A stretch of 64,000 nucleotides of DNA from DATFVJ01 sp963851085 (lineage in GTDB: Bacteria > Actinomycetota > Actinomycetes > Streptosporangiales > Streptosporangiaceae): positions 186,001-250,000 of the forward strand of contig CAWKNX010000016.1 in assembly GCA_963851085.1 (NCBI GenBank), written 5' to 3'. The notes below the pieces were generated by a model, which was not told the origin of the DNA, searched no databases, and saw only the letters and a program-made list of their open reading frames with translations. Shown here piece by piece: positions 61,371 through 64,000 of this stretch. Both the position numbers and the translations under genes were made by a program. Position 1 is the stretch's first letter. The number at the start of each line of letters is the position of its first letter.

Positions 61371-62161
61371 GATGGTGTCTCCTTGGTCGTGGCCAGGATG
61401 GTCAATGCCACCCGGTTGGGCGCATCGCTCATCGGCACGTGTCCGCAGCCGCGCAGGTCAAGGTGGCGCGCACCGGGCAGCCGACACCGCGCGCGGGCGG
61501 CCTGCCTGTGCAGCAGGATCCGGTCGTGGGTGCCCCACGCCACGGTCACCGGGACGTGCGGCGCGCCTTGGAAGGCATATTCGTGCCCGCGCTGCGCGAC
61601 CGCGTCAAACGCGCAGTCGCGCATGGCGAGGATGTCGCCAAGCGCCCGCTCCGGTGTGAGGTGCTCGGGCCAGCGCACGATCATGCTGAAGGCGAGTACC
61701 CGCAGCCAGGCCGGCCGCACCATGGCGTGCAGCAGCGACAGGGGCAGGAAGGAGGTCCTACGGAGGGCAACAAGCACGCCGAACCCCCACCGGTACTCCC
61801 ACGGAGCCCAGAACCCCGCCGGCGACAGTGCTGTCGCGGAGGAAACGTGGCCGCCGGCCGCGAGTTCGAGGGCGATCGCACCGCCGAGGCTGTTTCCCGC
61901 CACGTGCGGCCGGTCGAGCCCGAGTTGCCCGAAAAAAGCTGTCAGGGCGGCGGCGATCTCGGCGATCCCTGATGGGCCGTCCAGCGGCGCCGACTTCCCG
62001 AAACCGGGCAGATCGACGGCGATGACATCGTGCTTGGCCGCGAGCCTGTCGAGCACGGGTTCCCAGGCCTGCCACCGATGGCCGATGCCGTGCAGAAGGA
62101 CCAGCGGGGGGCCTGCGCCCCGACGTTCATAGTTCAGTTGGGCCACAGCGGGCGCGCTCAC
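61367..62161 (-). CDS. alpha/beta hydrolase
   Basis: A 264-residue serine hydrolase. The oxyanion-hole HG is in LVLLHGIGHRWQAW, the nucleophile in HVAGNSLGGAIALE, the acid Asp in VAWGTHDRILL, the His in LRGCGHVPMSD. It resembles esterases/lactonases that cleave the ester made by a BVMO. Overlaps both neighbours by 4 bp. Confidence 0.92.
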   Translation of the reverse strand: MSAPAVAQLNYERRGAGPPLVLLHGIGHRWQAWEPVLDRLAAKHDVIAVDLPGFGKSAPLDGPSGIAEIAAALTAFFGQLGLDRPHVAGNSLGGAIALELAAGGHVSSATALSPAGFWAPWEYRWGFGVLVALRRTSFLPLSLLHAMVRPAWLRVLAFSMIVRWPEHLTPERALGDILAMRDCAFDAVAQRGHEYAFQGAPHVPVTVAWGTHDRILLHRQAARARCRLPGARHLDLRGCGHVPMSDAPNRVALTILATTKETPS

Positions 62162-63084
62162 GATCGCTGGCTCCGGGCGTCAGCGGATGACGGCCTGGCG
62201 GCAGACGCGGCCCGCGCCGCGGTGTCGGCCGCGCCACCCGCGCCGACAGGATCGCTTCGTCCCCCTGACGCGAGCCAGCGCGATTCGATCTCGGGCATGT
62301 CACGGGCGGCGATTCTCGTGAACCACGGCAAGAGTCCCCTGACCAGTTGTGTCGGTGGCAGCCAACGTTGCCCGTATACGTGCGGTGCGCGCCTGGCGAT
62401 CCCACGCACGAGGGCGTCGGCCGCGGGCGCGAGCGGGTTTGTGCGGCGAGCCAGGAACGGCATATCCCCACGCATCTCCCGCAGCGCCGGGTCCTCGTCC
62501 GCGCCACGCACCATGTCGGTATCGGTCCAGCTCAGGTAGGCGACCCCGATCCCCACCCCATGGTGCGCCACCTCCGCACGCACGGAATGGGCGAACGCCT
62601 CCACACCCGCCTTGCTCGCGCAGTACGCCGCCATCATGGGCGATGGGGCGAGCGCAGCGAGCGACGCCACCTGCAGCAGGTAACCCTTGCTTTCCACCAG
62701 GGCAGGCAGGAACGCGCGGGCGGTGGCCACGCTGCCGAGCAGGTTGACCTCGATCACCCGCGTGAAGGAGCGGGCCTCGGAATGGATGAACGGGCCGCCG
62801 ATGGCGATCCCCGCGTTGGCGACGACGACATCGATCCGCTCATAGGCCTCGAGGACACCGGCGGCAACCTCGGCAAGTGCGCGCTCGTCTGTCACGTCGA
62901 CTTCCCACCAGCGGGAACGCGGGCCGCACGATGCCGACACGCTGGCGAGCTCGTCAGGTTCGAGGCCGAGCAGGGCCACCTGCGCGTTACGGGCGGCCAA
63001 CCGCCTGGAGACGAGCGCGCCAAGGCCCCGCGCGGCTCCGGTGATCACCACGACCTGACCGGCCAGATCCTTGGCTCGTCCCAT
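62158..63084 (-). CDS. short-chain dehydrogenase/reductase
   Basis: A classical SDR: the cofactor loop is VVITGAARGLGALVSRRLAA, the structural motif is VVANAGIAIGG, and the active site is YxxxK in MMAAYCASKAGVEAF with a preceding Ser. The C-terminal 40 residues are Ala-rich and exceed the normal length. It would oxidise an alcohol to the ketone for the BVMO. ATG 63084 is preceded by GAGGGTGGCG. First gene of the operon. Confidence 0.93.
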   Translation of the reverse strand: MGRAKDLAGQVVVITGAARGLGALVSRRLAARNAQVALLGLEPDELASVSASCGPRSRWWEVDVTDERALAEVAAGVLEAYERIDVVVANAGIAIGGPFIHSEARSFTRVIEVNLLGSVATARAFLPALVESKGYLLQVASLAALAPSPMMAAYCASKAGVEAFAHSVRAEVAHHGVGIGVAYLSWTDTDMVRGADEDPALREMRGDMPFLARRTNPLAPAADALVRGIARRAPHVYGQRWLPPTQLVRGLLPWFTRIAARDMPEIESRWLASGGRSDPVGAGGAADTAARAASAARPSSADARSQRS

Positions 63085-63118
63085 CCAATCGCCACCCTCA
63101 CGCTGGATTCGGGATTAC

Positions 63119-63134
63119 GCCAGTGATTACTGGC
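63119..63134. promoter_or_regulatory. palindrome upstream of the SDR-hydrolase-BVMO operon
   Basis: GCCAGT GATT ACTGGC lies 35 bp upstream of the SDR start in an AT-richer patch. It is a likely operator, perhaps for the MerR-type regulator encoded next to it. Confidence 0.5.
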
Positions 63135-63301
63135 ATAGTCGGATGATATCCCAGGAACGGCCCGTAGGTAAGGGCCCGCTGACACGAGTCGGCCCCGCGG
63201 CCTGGCGAGTCCGCGGCACTGCAGGTGCCGGTGGCGCCCGCTAGGTGTGCGGGTGGCGCCCGCTGGCGCCGTACCGCAAGCCTAAGCCCGTGGTACGACC
63301 C

Positions 63302-64000
63302 CTATGCCTTCCCCTCGTCCGCGGCGGTTTCCATGCCAGGCTCACCTGGCGCACCTGGCGAGCTGGATGCGCCGGATGAACCGCGGCCGGCGCCCGCGCG
63401 ACGATCTCGCGCAGCGAGCAGCCGGATGAACTCGGTGTACGTGTCGTGCGCGCGCCTGTCCATGGCGCGGCCGAACTCGGCGTCGATCACGGTGCGCGCG
63501 ACCGGGCGCAGCCGCGCGATGGTGTCGGCGAGGCGCCTGACCTCATGTGGTGCCGGCGGGCCGCTGTGACGGTCGATGACGTGGGTGGTGACGAGTTCCA
63601 CGAACAACGAGGCCATCCCGTCGAGACCCGCCTGCAGCTCTCGGCTGGCCGCCAGGATCGCGGGCAGCGGGATGCCTTCATGGATCAAGATCGTCGTGGT
63701 GTCGAGCAGCCGGCGGCTCACGTGGATGACCCGATCACCGTCGACCTCGATGTAGCCGAGGCGCACGGCTTCCTCGAGCACGTCCGGCGTCAGCTGGCCG
63801 CCGAGCAGCGCCGACATGTCCGTCACGGTCACCGGAACCGGCACCTCATCCGACCACGGGGCGGTCATCGCCCGCTCGAAGCCGAGCAGCTCGGCGAGGT
63901 CATAGCCCTGTTCCCAGGCCGAGAGCAGCTCACCGGTCCCGCCCAGGGTGTGACCGCGGTCCAGCAACTGGCCGATCATCCGCAGGCGGGTCAGGTGAGC
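63302..64000 (-). CDS. MerR-family regulator (N-terminal HTH beyond the window)
   Basis: The C-terminal about 230 residues of a MerR-type protein whose helix-turn-helix start lies off the right edge. HLTRLRMIGQLLDRGHTLGG and TGELLSAWEQGYDLAELLGF are the usual end of the MerR DNA-binding domain and dimerisation helix. PVPVTVTDMSALLGGQLTPD then VLEEAVRLGYIEVDGDRVIH form the effector part typical of one actinobacterial subgroup. It ends 217 bp from the SDR operon's start and runs in the same direction. The final 40 residues are Gly/Ser-rich. Confidence 0.85.
   Translation of the reverse strand, partial: AHLTRLRMIGQLLDRGHTLGGTGELLSAWEQGYDLAELLGFERAMTAPWSDEVPVPVTVTDMSALLGGQLTPDVLEEAVRLGYIEVDGDRVIHVSRRLLDTTTILIHEGIPLPAILAASRELQAGLDGMASLFVELVTTHVIDRHSGPPAPHEVRRLADTIARLRPVARTVIDAEFGRAMDRRAHDTYTEFIRLLAARDRRAGAGRGSSGASSSPGAPGEPGMETAADEGKA

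Noticed and set aside
59844..62132. A 762-codon open frame on the plus strand
   Set aside because: Antisense to the monooxygenase and hydrolase genes, which have complete catalytic motifs. No motif of its own.
1..64000. Search for tRNA and rRNA genes
   Set aside because: I saw no cloverleaf-like sequences with T-loop consensus and no rRNA segments by eye; a covariance-model scan would be needed to be certain.

Overview
The window is a high-GC (roughly 70%) chromosome segment from an actinomycete. Pointers are the fused CydDC transporter, the mycothiol-dependent nitroreductase-like gene beside pepN, an XRE/DUF5753 + DUF397 + anti-sigma-type ATPase trio, frequent GTG starts and a hopanoid operon of the Streptomyces type. 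A filamentous soil lineage (Streptosporangiales or similar) is likely, but I cannot fix the genus.

Left part (1-20 kb): a cytochrome bd locus on the minus strand (cydA-cydB-cydDC). CydB and the fused CydDC are intact, but cydA carries an internal deletion plus compensating frame changes. Next to it lie a badly decayed MFS efflux gene and a MarR regulator. Then come a small CBM48 protein, a flavin disulfide reductase, a Crp-family regulator, a membrane protein, acetyltransferase genes, a GntR/UTRA regulator divergent from a class III cyclase-like protein, a DHA2 efflux pump and a LigB-type dioxygenase.

Middle (19.6-31 kb): a spermidine-synthase-like gene is split by a group II intron inserted in the antisense orientation. 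An ATPase/XRE/DUF397 trio, a phospholipase C remnant, a lipoprotein, an AraC + VOC pair, a histidine phosphatase and an NYN-LOTUS ribonuclease-like protein follow.

Hopanoid operon (31.2-41.3 kb, minus strand): hpnC-hpnD-hpnE-polyprenyl synthase-shc-hpnG/ispH fusion-hpnH, mostly with 4-bp overlaps. Farnesyl diphosphate is made by the polyprenyl synthase. HpnC/D/E turn it into squalene, Shc cyclises squalene to hopene, HpnH adds adenosine, and the HpnG domain removes adenine. IspH feeds isoprenoid precursor supply. Several of these enzymes carry unusual low-complexity insertions.

Right part (41.7-64 kb): YceI-like protein, SpoIIE phosphatase, Eis-type acetyltransferase, a transposase-like gene, MFS pump, a repeat-rich basic-tail protein, the Rv2466c/pepN pair, MalQ, a GT39 + GT2/GtrA glycosyltransferase pair, and an SDR-hydrolase-Baeyer-Villiger monooxygenase operon beside a MerR regulator that runs off the window.

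Two themes stand out. A 57-bp palindromic element occurs three times, once inside the shc reading frame. GC-rich minisatellites are common, both in frame inside enzymes and between genes. Several genes carry single-base frame breaks, so sequencing error has to be excluded before biological conclusions are drawn.
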